A stretch of 38,145 nt of DNA from Methanobacteriaceae archaeon UBA349 (GTDB lineage: Archaea; Methanobacteriota; Methanobacteria; Methanobacteriales; Methanobacteriaceae), in the NCBI GenBank assembly GCA_002509745.1, contig DAWK01000135.1, positions 639 to 38,783 on the forward strand, read 5' to 3'. The position numbers and the translations under genes were made by a program. How positions within the stretch are numbered: position 1 is the stretch's first letter; each line of letters opens with the position of its first letter. Of this stretch, positions 25,894-36,993 are shown piece by piece. The notes under the pieces were generated by a model that saw only the letters and a list, made by a program, of their open reading frames with translations, was not told where the DNA came from and searched no databases.

Positions 25894-26294
25894 TAGATTA
25901 TATTTAGAAAGAACATAAAAATAAATATTTGTAATTTTTTTTATTTTGATAATTAATTTGTTAAATTTGAAGTTCAATTAGGAATAATTTTTTTGCTGCA
26001 TAATGATTTATTAAATGAAGTTCAATTAAATTAAAATTAATAAAATATGAATAGTATTCATGGATTTAATTCATTATTTTGTTAATTAAAATATACACAA
26101 ATTTGTACATTTTAACATGATTTTGGTAAAAATATTAGTAAAATATTAGTTAATATTACCTTACCTAAATTTGATGTTAAATAAGGTTTTTAAGTTAGAA
26201 TAATTTAGATATAAACTAGGGACATATGAAGTCCTGGTGTGGATTATAATTCAAGCTCTTTTATAAGCTGCAAATATTTGGAGGTTTTTTAAAA
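25894..26294. other. Divergent intergenic region with a 13-bp direct repeat
   Basis: About 400 bases between mptE and the class V aminotransferase. TGAAGTTCAATTA occurs at 25968-25980 and 26016-26028, 48 bases apart. A palindrome ACAAATTTGT lies at ~26098-26107. TTTAGATATAAA (26204-26215) is the likely TATA box for the aminotransferase gene, with its GGAGGT ribosome binding site at 26280-26285. No ORF was recognised. Confidence 0.5.
26204..26215 (+). promoter_or_regulatory. Possible TATA box of the aminotransferase gene
   Basis: TTTAGATATAAA resembles the methanogen box A and lies about 80 bases before the ATG at 26295, predicting a leader of roughly 50-60 bases ending in a strong GGAGGT. 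The call is by pattern only. Confidence 0.35.
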
Positions 26295-27449
26295 ATGGAT
26301 GAAACATTGCTAATGATTCCCGGGCCGACACGGGTGGCTCCCCGAGTCCTGAAAGCCATGTCCGAGAACATTGTGAATCACCGAAGCGCTTTATTCGGTA
26401 AAATTCTGAGCGAAACTACAGAAATGATGTCTGATGTCTTCCGGACAAATAATAAGTCTTACCTTATCACGGGGTCTGGTACTGCTGCTATGGAAGCGGC
26501 CATGGCCAATATCATTAACCCTGGAGATAAAATACTGAGTGTAGTCGGCGGAAAGTTCGGCCAAAGATTTGGCCAGATTGTTGATGCATTTGGTGGAGAA
26601 TCCCAGACTATTGATGTAGAATGGGGAAAAGGTGTAAACCCTGACGAGATCGGATATGCCTTAGAAGAGAATGAAGACATAAAGGCTGTCACTGTAGTGC
26701 ACAATGAAACCTCCACGGGTGTTTCAAACCCTATTAAAGAAATTGGAAAAATAATGAGCGACTATGATGCTCTTTATGTGGTAGATACTGTTTCGTCACT
26801 GGCTGGAGATGAAGTAGATGTGGATGGATATGGAATTGACATCTGTGTCACGGGATCCCAGAAGTGTATGGCAGCACCTCCAGGTATGGCAGCTATTACT
26901 TTGAGTAATGACGCATGGAATGTTGTGGATAAGGTTGAAGCAAAAAGCTACTACCTCAACATGAAAAAATACCGCAAGAGCGGTGCTGCTCAACCACCAG
27001 AAACTCCTTACACACCATCTGTCTCTTTAATGTATGCTATGCATGAAGCACTGGACATAATTATGGAAGAAGGCCTGGTCAACAGAGTTAAAAGGCATCA
27101 AATAGCTGCAAAAGCTACTAGAAATGCTATAAATGCCTTAAACTTGGAATTATTCCCGGATGAATCTGTGTCTTCTACTACGGTTACGGCTGTAAACATG
27201 CCCGAAGGAGTAAGTGACGGTGAACTTCGAGGAACCATGAGAAACAAATACCGGGTAGAACTGGCCGGTGGCCAAGACCACCTCAAGGGAAATATTTTCA
27301 GAATAGGCCACATGGGTAATATTACTCACAGAGAACTCATCACTACCTTTTCTGCTCTGGAAATGACTCTTAGGGAGTTAGGTTTCGAAGTGAATATGGG
27401 TGAAGGTGTAGCTGCTGTGGCAGATACCTACTTGCCAGATAATATATAA
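26295..27449 (+). CDS. Class V aminotransferase (serine-pyruvate / alanine-glyoxylate type)
   Basis: A 384-residue PLP enzyme. The N-terminal LLMIPGPTRVAPRVL, SGTAAMEAAMANI, NETSTGVSNPIKEIG, VVDTVSSLAGD (D164) and the PLP lysine K190 in VTGSQKCMAAPPG identify the serine-pyruvate/alanine-glyoxylate aminotransferase group. In methanogens the close homologue is usually annotated as a broad-specificity aspartate or serine-pyruvate aminotransferase; the physiological substrate cannot be fixed from sequence. Strong GGAGGT ribosome binding site, ATG start and comparatively GC-rich, biased codons suggest high expression. It stands alone on the plus strand, transcribed away from mptE and cdc6. Confidence 0.9.
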   Translation: MDETLLMIPGPTRVAPRVLKAMSENIVNHRSALFGKILSETTEMMSDVFRTNNKSYLITGSGTAAMEAAMANIINPGDKILSVVGGKFGQRFGQIVDAFGGESQTIDVEWGKGVNPDEIGYALEENEDIKAVTVVHNETSTGVSNPIKEIGKIMSDYDALYVVDTVSSLAGDEVDVDGYGIDICVTGSQKCMAAPPGMAAITLSNDAWNVVDKVEAKSYYLNMKKYRKSGAAQPPETPYTPSVSLMYAMHEALDIIMEEGLVNRVKRHQIAAKATRNAINALNLELFPDESVSSTTVTAVNMPEGVSDGELRGTMRNKYRVELAGGQDHLKGNIFRIGHMGNITHRELITTFSALEMTLRELGFEVNMGEGVAAVADTYLPDNI

Positions 27450-27604
27450 TAAATATTTAATCGTTATTTTTATTTTTACGATTATAATTTCTATTTTATC
27501 TTTTTTTATTCTATTTTAGAAAAATAATATTACATGTCTTAATATTTTGACTATTTAATAAGCATTATTATTGATTAAATATTAATTTTTTAACTTAAAT
27601 GGAA
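27450..27604. other. Intergenic T-rich region
   Basis: Directly after the aminotransferase stop there are several plus-strand T5-T7 tracts (around 27470-27510) suited to archaeal oligo-T termination. No gene is seen before the remnant at 27605. Confidence 0.4.
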
Positions 27605-27789
27605 TTAAATTTCTTTAACAATCGCGGCAGCCGTGTTTATAAGCACAAATCCATCTTTACTTGCCTGGTTTATCAAATAATTAGGCCTGAGATAAAAAGA
27701 CCTGAAGGCCTTTTTTGAAGTTTTTTAAGTTCTTCCAAGGAACAGTCCAGGGTTTCCAGAACAGGATCTTTAGTAGCAATTCCGTTCAA
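27605..27789 (-). pseudogene. Decayed gene remnant with a frameshift
   Basis: On the minus strand a coding-like, relatively GC-rich stretch reads LNGIATKDPVLETLDCSLEE, then LKKLQKRPSGLFISGLII, to a stop at 27673. A one-base frame change near 27676 lets it continue as LINQASKDGFVLINTAAAIV-KEI to a stop at 27605. The two halves together look like one ~60-residue C-terminal fragment. There is an in-frame stop immediately before the TTG at 27789 and no ribosome binding site, so no intact gene is present. I cannot name the parent family. It lies between the convergent ends of the aminotransferase and the ThDP-enzyme genes, a typical resting place for debris. Sequencing error cannot repair it, because the 5' part is missing too. 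Confidence 0.55.
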
Positions 27790-27934
27790 TTGTCATAAGT
27801 CAGAATTATATTAATAAATATCTTTGGTCATTTCGATAATTTCTATTCATTGAGTGATATTTTATTTTGATTTATATTTGGAATATTTTTACAGATTAAC
27901 AAAATCTTAACCATAATAAAATTCAACCAATAAA

Positions 27935-29620
27935 TCATTCCTTTATGAAATCGGGAAGTGGTATATTCTCTTCTTTCACTGAAATGTCAATCAAGAATGG
28001 TTTTTTCATTTCAATTCCTTTTTTAACAAATTTAAATACATCTCCAGGGGATTCAACTCGTACGGCTTCAATTCCATAGGATTGGGCCAACTTAACAAAG
28101 TTTGGGTTTTCCAGTTCTACTTCATAGCTGCCACTGTGGTGCATTTCCTGCCATTGGCGGATAATGCCCAGTGAACTATTGTTGATTATACATATAACCA
28201 TCGGTAAATTGTTTTGATGAACTGTAGCCAATTCCTGGATGGTCATTTGAAATCCACCATCTCCTATAATGGCCACTATGCTTTCACTGGGCCTAGCAAA
28301 ACATGTTCCGATGGCAGCAGGCAGACCATATCCCATGGGCCCAAATGCTCCTGAAAATAGCAGTGAAAATGGCCTTAAGACTTTTTTATAGAGGGTTACC
28401 CAGGTGGTGTGGGTTCCAGCATCATTAACAATGGTTGAATCATTTGAACCGTCTAAAATCTCTTTTATGGCCTGCTGGGGTTTTAAAGGAACCTCGGAAT
28501 AAAAAAATTCTGTATCATATGGTGCGGGATGGTCTTTTGAGTATACCTGCAATTCTTCTAACCATGATTTGATATGGGGGTCATCTTCAGGACTTGATGA
28601 TTCTGAAATTTTCATAATTTCATTTAAAAATTCTTTAACATCCATTTGAAGGTTAATATCTCCTTTTAATGTTTCAGAATCCATATTGACTTGAACAATC
28701 TGGGGATTATTTTCTCCAGAACCTATTCCAGTAAGTGTTCGCTCTGAAAAACGACAACCTAAACCTAAAACCAGATCGCAGTTGGCACCAGCATAATTAC
28801 CTACCGGAGTGCCTCTGTTTCCAATAAGGCCCACACAATAATCATCATCTTCTCTTAATATTCCCCGGCCATGATAAGTGGTGGCCAGAGGGGTGTGGGT
28901 TTTATTAACAAATTCTTTAATCTCATTTAAAGCACCCGACCAAACTAAACCCGCCCCAGCAACTATTAATGGTTTTTTAGCAGATTTAATTGATTCAACT
29001 ACTTTTTTTAGTTGTGATAAATCTGATTGCGAATTTCCGAGACTTCCAGATTCAAAATCAATGTCCAATTTAAAAATAATATTTTCACCAATAAATTCAT
29101 CCAGAACATCTTTAGGTAAATTAAGATGGACTGGCCCGGTTGGCCCTTTTTTCAGCATTTCAATGGATTTTTTCAAATTTGAAATGGCTTCTTGGACATT
29201 AGATGAATAGAAAGTTTTTCTACTAATTGGCTTAAATACTGAACTGAGGTCAATGTCTTGAAATGTATTCTGGCCTCTTTGCTTTGTGGGAACATCTCCA
29301 GTAATTACTAATATTGGAATCGAGTCTCGGTAAGCAGTAGCAACTCCCATAACTAAGTTTAAAGCACCAGGACCTGCAGTAGCCACACATACTCCAAATT
29401 TTCCAGATGCACGAGCATAGCCGTCTGCGGCATGGGCGGCTGATTGTTCATGACGAACCAAAACGTGATTTATTGGTGATGATCTTAGGGCATCATATAA
29501 AGATAGTATTTGTTCTCCAGGATGTCCAAAAATCCATTCAACATCTTCTTGTTCTAGAATATTTATAATTGCCTTTGCACAACTAATTTTTTCTGGTTTC
29601 ATCATTGATGATTTATTCAT
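27935..29620 (-). CDS. Acetolactate-synthase-like thiamine diphosphate enzyme
   Basis: A 561-residue ThDP-dependent enzyme of the acetolactate synthase large-subunit family. The N-terminal PYR domain has FGHPGEQILSLYDAL and the catalytic Glu58 in RHEQSAAHAADGYAR; the central domain runs about 195-330; the C-terminal PP domain has AFGPMGYGLPAAIG and the ThDP-Mg motif GDGGFQMT...INN. Pyruvate to acetolactate is the most likely reaction. However, no small regulatory subunit gene (ilvN) adjoins it, and the family also includes oxalyl-CoA decarboxylase, sulfoacetaldehyde and other enzymes, so it may be a catabolic or specialised paralogue. ATG 29620 has no clear ribosome binding site; ATG codons at 29605 and 29602 are alternatives. 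Divergent from acs across 235 bases. Confidence 0.82.
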   Translation of the reverse strand: MNKSSMMKPEKISCAKAIINILEQEDVEWIFGHPGEQILSLYDALRSSPINHVLVRHEQSAAHAADGYARASGKFGVCVATAGPGALNLVMGVATAYRDSIPILVITGDVPTKQRGQNTFQDIDLSSVFKPISRKTFYSSNVQEAISNLKKSIEMLKKGPTGPVHLNLPKDVLDEFIGENIIFKLDIDFESGSLGNSQSDLSQLKKVVESIKSAKKPLIVAGAGLVWSGALNEIKEFVNKTHTPLATTYHGRGILREDDDYCVGLIGNRGTPVGNYAGANCDLVLGLGCRFSERTLTGIGSGENNPQIVQVNMDSETLKGDINLQMDVKEFLNEIMKISESSSPEDDPHIKSWLEELQVYSKDHPAPYDTEFFYSEVPLKPQQAIKEILDGSNDSTIVNDAGTHTTWVTLYKKVLRPFSLLFSGAFGPMGYGLPAAIGTCFARPSESIVAIIGDGGFQMTIQELATVHQNNLPMVICIINNSSLGIIRQWQEMHHSGSYEVELENPNFVKLAQSYGIEAVRVESPGDVFKFVKKGIEMKKPFLIDISVKEENIPLPDFIKE

Positions 29621-29855
29621 TGTTTTAATATTTTGTAAAAGAAATATTTAATTATATTTAGTATTATCTAATTTAAATTTAATTTATTTGAATAATTCTT
29701 TAAAATTTCATTATATTACTCTCATTTACTAAAAATTCCAGTAAACTATTCAAAGATGAAATTACATATTATACTTTACTTAATACTCCAGTTTAATTGC
29801 ATGCAAGACGAAAATAATTAATTATCAAGTCAAATTTGTGGGGGAAGGGGATAAA

Positions 29856-31808
<1,953 letters not shown>

Positions 31809-31946
31809 TAAAATAATGTGGATAATCTATAGATATGATGATTACCCATATTTCTCATTTTTTATTATTTTCAATGCAATTTAGGATATTCTTGCTTTTT
31901 AATTAATAACATTTAAGTTATATTTGATAAATTACTCATTTATTAC

Positions 31947-32399
31947 TCATTCTTCCTGATAACTACCATTATATTCTCCAGAGCCTTTCACATCAAAAAC
32001 AACGCCCTGGGCGATTCTTTCGCCCTGTTTAAGAGTGTATTCAAATTCTCCATAATTATAAAGCATGAACTGTAATGTTCCATAGAATCCTGGATCGCCC
32101 ACAGCAGTGTGAACAGAAACAAAAGACCTTAAAAGAGTTGATCTGGGAAGATATAGCATAGAAAACCCTTTTGGTATTTTTATTTTTCGATCAATTGTTG
32201 CTAAATAAGCAGTTTTTGGCTGAAGTTTGTAAATAGGAGGCTCTAATTTTTCTATAGTAGGGAGGTTTTTTTCATTATCAATAAGTGAACCAGGCCCAGT
32301 TTGGATAAAAATTTCATCTAATCTCAAATCAATTCCAGATGGTTCTGCTAGTTCCTTAAAATCAGGAAATAATTTTAATAATTCAGTCTCTCCAAGCAT
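31947..32399 (-). CDS. dut: dUTPase / dCTP-deaminase family protein
   Basis: A 150-residue trimeric nucleotide hydrolase of the dCTP deaminase/dUTPase superfamily, expected to remove dUTP and supply dUMP. Conserved motifs in order: PSGIDLRLDEI (~20-30), LPRSTLLRSFVSVHTAVGDP (~84-103; the PRSTLLR phosphate-binding motif), GDPGFYGTL substrate loop, GERIAQGVVFDV and the C-terminal GEYNGSYQEE lid. Which of dUTPase, dCTP deaminase or the bifunctional methanogen form it is cannot be settled; the shortness favours the archaeal dUTP diphosphatase annotation. ATG start with AAGGAGATAG upstream. It ends convergently with acs. Confidence 0.85.
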   Translation of the reverse strand: MLGETELLKLFPDFKELAEPSGIDLRLDEIFIQTGPGSLIDNEKNLPTIEKLEPPIYKLQPKTAYLATIDRKIKIPKGFSMLYLPRSTLLRSFVSVHTAVGDPGFYGTLQFMLYNYGEFEYTLKQGERIAQGVVFDVKGSGEYNGSYQEE

Positions 32400-32640
32400 T
32401 TTCTATCTCCTTTTTAGTTATTAAATTAAATTCTAATCATTATATTGTTTTTTTGATTAAATATCAGAAACAATATGTTTTAATTAAATTAAAATTTATG
32501 TATAAATTTGTAAAAGATTAAATCTTTTACTCATTTAATAAAAAGTAGCACGGACGATATCATGAATGAAAATTGATTTAGCTGTATAATTAACGTTTAA
32601 TTTCTCCATAACAGTATATTAGAAATTTAAAACGTCAGAT

Positions 32641-33378
32641 TCAAATAATATCTTTTATTTCATTTAAATCAGTACACATGGCATAGGAACCGGTGAATTC
32701 TCCATTTTCATTTATTTGTGGTGTAGCCGAAACTAAAACTCCGATTTTGTTCCCATCATTGCATATTAATTGGCAATGATATTTTTGGGATATTCCATTT
32801 TTTCTAAGCTCTATGCGTTTTTTCTGTTCATCAAGATATTCTGGAGGTATAAAATCAAGAAAATCTTTATTAAGCATTTCTGAAATTTTATATCCTAACA
32901 TTTTCCCCATTTTTTTGTTAACAAATATCGTATTGAAGTTTTCATCAAGTGACCATATACCTTCATTAGAAGTTTCTATTATATTCCTATATTTTTCTTC
33001 GCTGGATTTCAACTGATCTGAAATTTTCTTTTCTCGAGTCACGTCACGAGCCAGTCCTTCATAATATATTATTTCTTTTTTTTCATTACGAATAGCTTTC
33101 TCTGTGACTGACATCCAGGCCTTTTTCCCATTTTTAAGAAATACTTGGACATGATAATCTTTAACAATATCTTCTTTTTCTAGACGCTTTTTAAGATTTT
33201 TTCGATCATTGGGATTAACATAAAATTTAATTATATCTTTTACTTTGGATATCATGGCTTCTGGAGATTCAAAACCAGCCATACGGGCTAGTGCAGGATT
33301 TACATGAATATATTTTCCCTGAGCAGTGCTTTGATATATTCCTTCTTCGGAGTTCTCAAAGATGTTTCTATATCTCAT
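32641..33378 (-). CDS. PAS-PAS sensor segment, C-terminal part of a split protein
   Basis: A 245-residue reading frame with two consecutive PAS domains: ~1-115 (RYRNIFENSEEGIYQSTAQ ... IYYEGLARDVTREKK, PAS with its PAC tail) and ~122-245 (KYRNIIETSNEGIWSLDEN ... GEFTGSYAMCTDLNEIKD). It ends right after the second PAC motif, with no histidine-kinase, GGDEF or other output domain, and the DNA beyond it is non-coding. The frame continues in the 5' direction past the ATG 33378 (KDLAIKKLKEIE) up to the T6 tract at 33413-33418, where it joins the frame of the GAF-containing protein upstream. It is therefore most likely not an independent gene. Confidence 0.75.
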   Translation of the reverse strand: MRYRNIFENSEEGIYQSTAQGKYIHVNPALARMAGFESPEAMISKVKDIIKFYVNPNDRKNLKKRLEKEDIVKDYHVQVFLKNGKKAWMSVTEKAIRNEKKEIIYYEGLARDVTREKKISDQLKSSEEKYRNIIETSNEGIWSLDENFNTIFVNKKMGKMLGYKISEMLNKDFLDFIPPEYLDEQKKRIELRKNGISQKYHCQLICNDGNKIGVLVSATPQINENGEFTGSYAMCTDLNEIKDII

Positions 33379-33404
33379 TTCAATCTCTTTCAGTTTTTTA
33401 ATTG

Positions 33405-34328
33405 CTAAATCCTTTTTTCCCGAATATCAAAAGATTCAAGATAATATGAAATGTCTTCAGCCAGTTCCAGGAGTAAATCTACTTCTTCTTCATCATAGGC
33501 TTCTATTTCAGAAGAATAAATATTTAAAGATCCAACGGTTTCTTTTCCAATAAAAAGAGGAAGTGCAATAACTGACTTATAATTTCTTTCCTGAGCTTTT
33601 TCTTGCCATGGTTCAAAATAAGGATCTTCAATTATATTTCGTGAAATTGATACTTCTGAATTTTTGATGGACTTTCCTACAGGCCCTTCACCATACTTGT
33701 TATTTCCCCACCTTATTTTTATTGATTCAACATAACTTTCATCAAAACCGTAATGTGCAACAGGCAGAACTGTTTTAAATTCATCATTTTCAGCCATACC
33801 TACCCATGCAAGTTTGTATCCTCCTTCTTCTACAATTAGGCGACATATGTTATTCAAAAGTTCATCTTTGTCTTTTATTCGCACTATACTTTGGTTACAG
33901 TCACTAATCATTCGTAGTGCACGATTGACTTTTTTCAGTTTTTTATCTACACTATGTTTATAAAAAGCAGACTCAACAGCGAAAAAAAGTTCTTTCTCAT
34001 CAATAGGTTTTATAAGATATCCATAAGGCTCAGTATATTTGGCCAGGGCCATGATTTTTTCTTCAGAATGAGCAGTTAAATAAATAATGGGAATGTCATG
34101 ATTCTTTTTAATTTCGGTTACGGTTTCAATACCGTCAATTTCTCCTTTTAAAACTATATCCATCAAAATAAGGTCCGGATTTGTTTCATTCACTAGTTGA
34201 ATTGCATCAGCACCACTATGGGCGACTTTTGGCACAATATGTCCCCAGTGCTCTAGCTTTCTTTTAATATCCAGCGCTGTAATAGCTTCATCTTCTACGA
34301 TAACGATGTCTAGTGAAGTCTCATGCAT
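33405..34328 (-). CDS. Response regulator-GAF protein, N-terminal part of a split protein
   Basis: A 307-residue product. Residues 1-~120 form a receiver domain with all key residues: acidic E12/D13, phospho-acceptor D57 (LILMDIVLKG), T85 and K107 (YLIKPID). Residues ~135-300 form a GAF domain (WVGMAENDEF, YGEGPVGKSIKNSE, VIALPLFIGKETVGSLNIY). The frame stops at ESFDIREKRI after a run of six A on the coding strand; one more A would carry it into the PAS-PAS frame. Receiver-GAF-PAS-PAS without kinase would be a single-protein phosphorelay target with ligand sensing; such multidomain sensors are common in Methanobacteriales. ATG start has no strong ribosome binding site. Confidence 0.82.
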   Translation of the reverse strand: MHETSLDIVIVEDEAITALDIKRKLEHWGHIVPKVAHSGADAIQLVNETNPDLILMDIVLKGEIDGIETVTEIKKNHDIPIIYLTAHSEEKIMALAKYTEPYGYLIKPIDEKELFFAVESAFYKHSVDKKLKKVNRALRMISDCNQSIVRIKDKDELLNNICRLIVEEGGYKLAWVGMAENDEFKTVLPVAHYGFDESYVESIKIRWGNNKYGEGPVGKSIKNSEVSISRNIIEDPYFEPWQEKAQERNYKSVIALPLFIGKETVGSLNIYSSEIEAYDEEEVDLLLELAEDISYYLESFDIREKRI

Positions 34329-34426
34329 TGCATTAGTATTTGTAAAATTTTATTAAAGTCTTTTTGGATAAACCTTAAATAGGATAGAAAAACTGACTTT
34401 ATTTATTTCATGATAGGAGATTAAAG

Positions 34427-35107
34427 ATGAAAAACGTTCAGGAACATTTTGATAGTGAAGCTAAATATTATGACAACTTAATTTTAACTTTAATTCCTTA
34501 CTATAATCAAATGACTGATGTACTGGTGGATGGACTGCCTTTTAATGAGAAAGAAGAGTTAAATATTATTGATTTAGGATGTGGCACGGGTAATATTTCC
34601 AAAAAAATAAAAAACAGATTTCCAGCAGCCCATATAACTTGTGTGGATATATCTAAGAACATGATTGACATAGCTCAAAATAAGCTCTCAAATTACTCGA
34701 ATATCACTTATAAATTGGCTGATTTTCAGGATATTTCTTTAAATGGAGTTTATGATGCTGTTGTTTCATCTTTGGCCATGCATCATCTAGAAACAGACTC
34801 AGATAAGAAAAAGTTGTATGAGAAAATTTTTAATTCGCTCTCAGATGGTGGGGTGTTTTACAATGCGGACGTTGTTTTAGGCTCTTCAGACTATTTACAG
34901 GATATTTATATTCAAAAATGGAAAGAATTCATGGCCAAAAACCATTCTCATGAAGATATTGAAAATAAGTGGATGCCCACACATAGGGCAGAAGATAATC
35001 CTTCTAAAATGAGCGACCATATCAAATGGTTAGATGAAGTTGGCTTTAAGCAGGTAGATGTGCTATGGAAGTATTATAATTATGGGGTCTACGGTGGAGT
35101 AAAATAG
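34427..35107 (+). CDS. SAM-dependent class I methyltransferase
   Basis: A 226-residue methyltransferase. Motif I is NIIDLGCGTGN (~46-56), motif II ends in VDISKNMID, and AVVSSLAMHHLETDSDKK is the post-motif region typical of small-molecule methyltransferases. The N-terminal EHFDSEAKYYDNLI matches UbiE/Tam-like proteins of bacteria and archaea. Substrate unknown. ATG start with TAGGAGATTAAAG. It is divergent from the response-regulator gene with ~100 bases between, a spacing that could hold overlapping promoters, so it may be a target of that regulator, though the latter has no DNA-binding domain. Confidence 0.85.
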   Translation: MKNVQEHFDSEAKYYDNLILTLIPYYNQMTDVLVDGLPFNEKEELNIIDLGCGTGNISKKIKNRFPAAHITCVDISKNMIDIAQNKLSNYSNITYKLADFQDISLNGVYDAVVSSLAMHHLETDSDKKKLYEKIFNSLSDGGVFYNADVVLGSSDYLQDIYIQKWKEFMAKNHSHEDIENKWMPTHRAEDNPSKMSDHIKWLDEVGFKQVDVLWKYYNYGVYGGVK

Positions 35108-35258
35108 TTAAAAATAATATGCTTATTTTGATTTATTTTAAATTAAAATATTAATTTATTAATTAAATTTTAAAATTCAAAAATAATGCTTAAATAAAAT
35201 ATTTTTTATTAATTTTATTTTTTTGAAATTAAAATGAAGAATATTTAATGAATAATTC

Positions 35259-36563
35259 CTAAAATATCTGTTCAATCATCCATTCTGGTTTAAATTCCAT
35301 TAAATCTTCGTATCCTTGGCCCATACCTAAAAATAATATTGGTTTACTTATCACATAACCAATAGATAGGGCCGCACCGCCTTTAGCATCTGCATCGGCC
35401 TTGGTGAGGATAATTCCATCTAAACCAACAGATTCATTGAATTTCATGGCCTGTTCAACGGCATCATTTCCAGTAAGGGAATCACCTACAAATACAATCA
35501 TGTCTGGACTTATAACTCTCTTGATTTTGGCCATTTCATCCATGAGATTGATATTGGTCTGCATTCGCCCAGCAGTATCTACCAAAACTATTTCTTTACC
35601 TTGTGCTTTGGCATGGGAAACTGCATCAAAGGCCACGGCAGCAGGATCTGCCCCTTTCTTGTGCTTGATGATTTTAACACCAATGGCTTCAGCATGATGG
35701 GTTATTTGTTCAATAGCTCCTGCTCTGAAGGTATCAGATGCTGCAATAACTGGAGTATATCCTTTATTTATAAAATAAGTAGAAATTTTGGCAATAGTAG
35801 TGGTTTTTCCAGTACCATTTATGCCTACAAACATAATTATTAAAGGTTCGTTTTTGGCTTTTTTTTCAGCAAGTAAAGTATCTATGCTCTTACTTTCCAC
35901 ATCTAAAATGCTAGAAACCGCCTTTTTAAGGGCCTGGAGAGTGTATTCAGAAACATCGCTGCTTCTTTTTATTTTTCTACCCACCAGATCCTCTTTAACA
36001 GAACTAATAATTTTTTCGGCCACTTCTAAGGCCACATCACTCTCTAAAAGAGACATTTCAAGTTCCCATAAAAGTTCATCCAGATCCTTCTCGGAAATAG
36101 TTTTTTCCCGAATAAAAGAAAAAATACCTGATTTGGGTTCATTCTCAGATTCATCAGATTCTTTTTCTTCTTTCTCAGAAACAGACTTTTTTTCTTCACC
36201 TTCTACTTTAGGTGTTTTTGGATCTTCAGAATCTTCTTCAGGTTTATATTCCGAAGATTTTCTTTTTAATCTAGAAAAAAAGGATTTTTTAGAATCAGAA
36301 TCTTTAGCTTCAGAAATTTCATCATCTTTAATATCTTCTGGAATGCTTTCTGCGGTTTCACTTAGTTCTACTAATGATTCATCTGGTTTAGTAGATACGG
36401 GTGATGATTTTACATCATCAACTTTTTCAGGTGAAGATTCCGCTTTATTTTTGACTGAAGTTTCAATTTCAGCCTTTTTAGCTTCCTCTTCAGCTTCCTG
36501 AGAAACTTGTTCAGTAAGCTTACCTATGGTTCCATTGAATTTCTTTTTTAGAGAATCAAACAA
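35259..36563 (-). CDS. ftsY: Signal recognition particle receptor FtsY
   Basis: A 434-residue SRP GTPase receptor for co-translational membrane targeting. Residues 1-~145 form a highly acidic, Ser/Glu/Lys-rich A domain that likely docks at the membrane; the N domain is ~150-235, and the G domain has the P-loop GINGTGKTTT (247-256), DTFRAGAIEQ, DTAGR and TKADADAKGG. Ends with the amphipathic FKPEWMIEQIF. The start is TTG 36563, directly abutting the prefoldin alpha stop (TAATTG), with GGAAGTGGG upstream, so it is translationally coupled. Last gene of the L31e-aIF6-L18Ae-prefoldin-FtsY operon. Confidence 0.96.
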   Translation of the reverse strand: MFDSLKKKFNGTIGKLTEQVSQEAEEEAKKAEIETSVKNKAESSPEKVDDVKSSPVSTKPDESLVELSETAESIPEDIKDDEISEAKDSDSKKSFFSRLKRKSSEYKPEEDSEDPKTPKVEGEEKKSVSEKEEKESDESENEPKSGIFSFIREKTISEKDLDELLWELEMSLLESDVALEVAEKIISSVKEDLVGRKIKRSSDVSEYTLQALKKAVSSILDVESKSIDTLLAEKKAKNEPLIIMFVGINGTGKTTTIAKISTYFINKGYTPVIAASDTFRAGAIEQITHHAEAIGVKIIKHKKGADPAAVAFDAVSHAKAQGKEIVLVDTAGRMQTNINLMDEMAKIKRVISPDMIVFVGDSLTGNDAVEQAMKFNESVGLDGIILTKADADAKGGAALSIGYVISKPILFLGMGQGYEDLMEFKPEWMIEQIF

Positions 36564-36989
36564 TTATTGCCCACTTCCCCTAACTTTTTGGAGGAGCTCC
36601 TCAGCTTGAGGAGATAGTTTAACAATTATATCAGTTAATTGTTGTAAATTTTGAGCCATTTTTTCCATGGTTTTTTGCAGCTCTTCTTTCTGGGTGGAAA
36701 CAGTTTCCTGGGCATCATCCATTTTTTTACTTATAGCCACACCAGCACCGACGCTCATAATTACTTCTTCGGTGTTTTTGATATCTGCAGCGAGGAAAGA
36801 ACCTGCACCCACCGGTACTAAAGTTTCCAGATCTTTTCCATTTTTAATGGTTTCTAATGTATTTTCCAGGATTTCTAATTCGCCAAGGGACGCTCTTAAT
36901 GCTTCCATTTGTTGTTGAATTAGGTCCGCCTGGTTTTGATACAGGTTTATTTGGTTTACTAATTCCTCTAATCTCTGCTGGTCTTCCAT
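36564..36989 (-). CDS. pfdA: Prefoldin subunit alpha
   Basis: A 141-residue prefoldin alpha subunit that forms a hexameric jellyfish chaperone with four beta subunits. Two long coiled-coil helices (about 1-45 and 90-135) flank a central beta-hairpin region containing [14 protein letters not shown] and [14 protein letters not shown], the family signature. AGGTGATCCC precedes the ATG. Between L18Ae and ftsY in a conserved archaeal operon. No anomaly. Confidence 0.95.
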   Translation of the reverse strand: MEDQQRLEELVNQINLYQNQADLIQQQMEALRASLGELEILENTLETIKNGKDLETLVPVGAGSFLAADIKNTEEVIMSVGAGVAISKKMDDAQETVSTQKEELQKTMEKMAQNLQQLTDIIVKLSPQAEELLQKVRGSGQ

Positions 36990-36993
36990 GGGA

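Noticed and set aside
25034..26294. Replication origin near cdc6
   Set aside because: Only two copies of a 13-bp repeat and A/T richness; no cluster of ORB-like elements or skew evidence that could be read by eye.
35788..36501. Long plus-strand open frame opposite ftsY
   Set aside because: Antisense shadow of the Ser/Glu/Lys-rich FtsY A domain; no ribosome binding site and Ser/Phe-biased translation.
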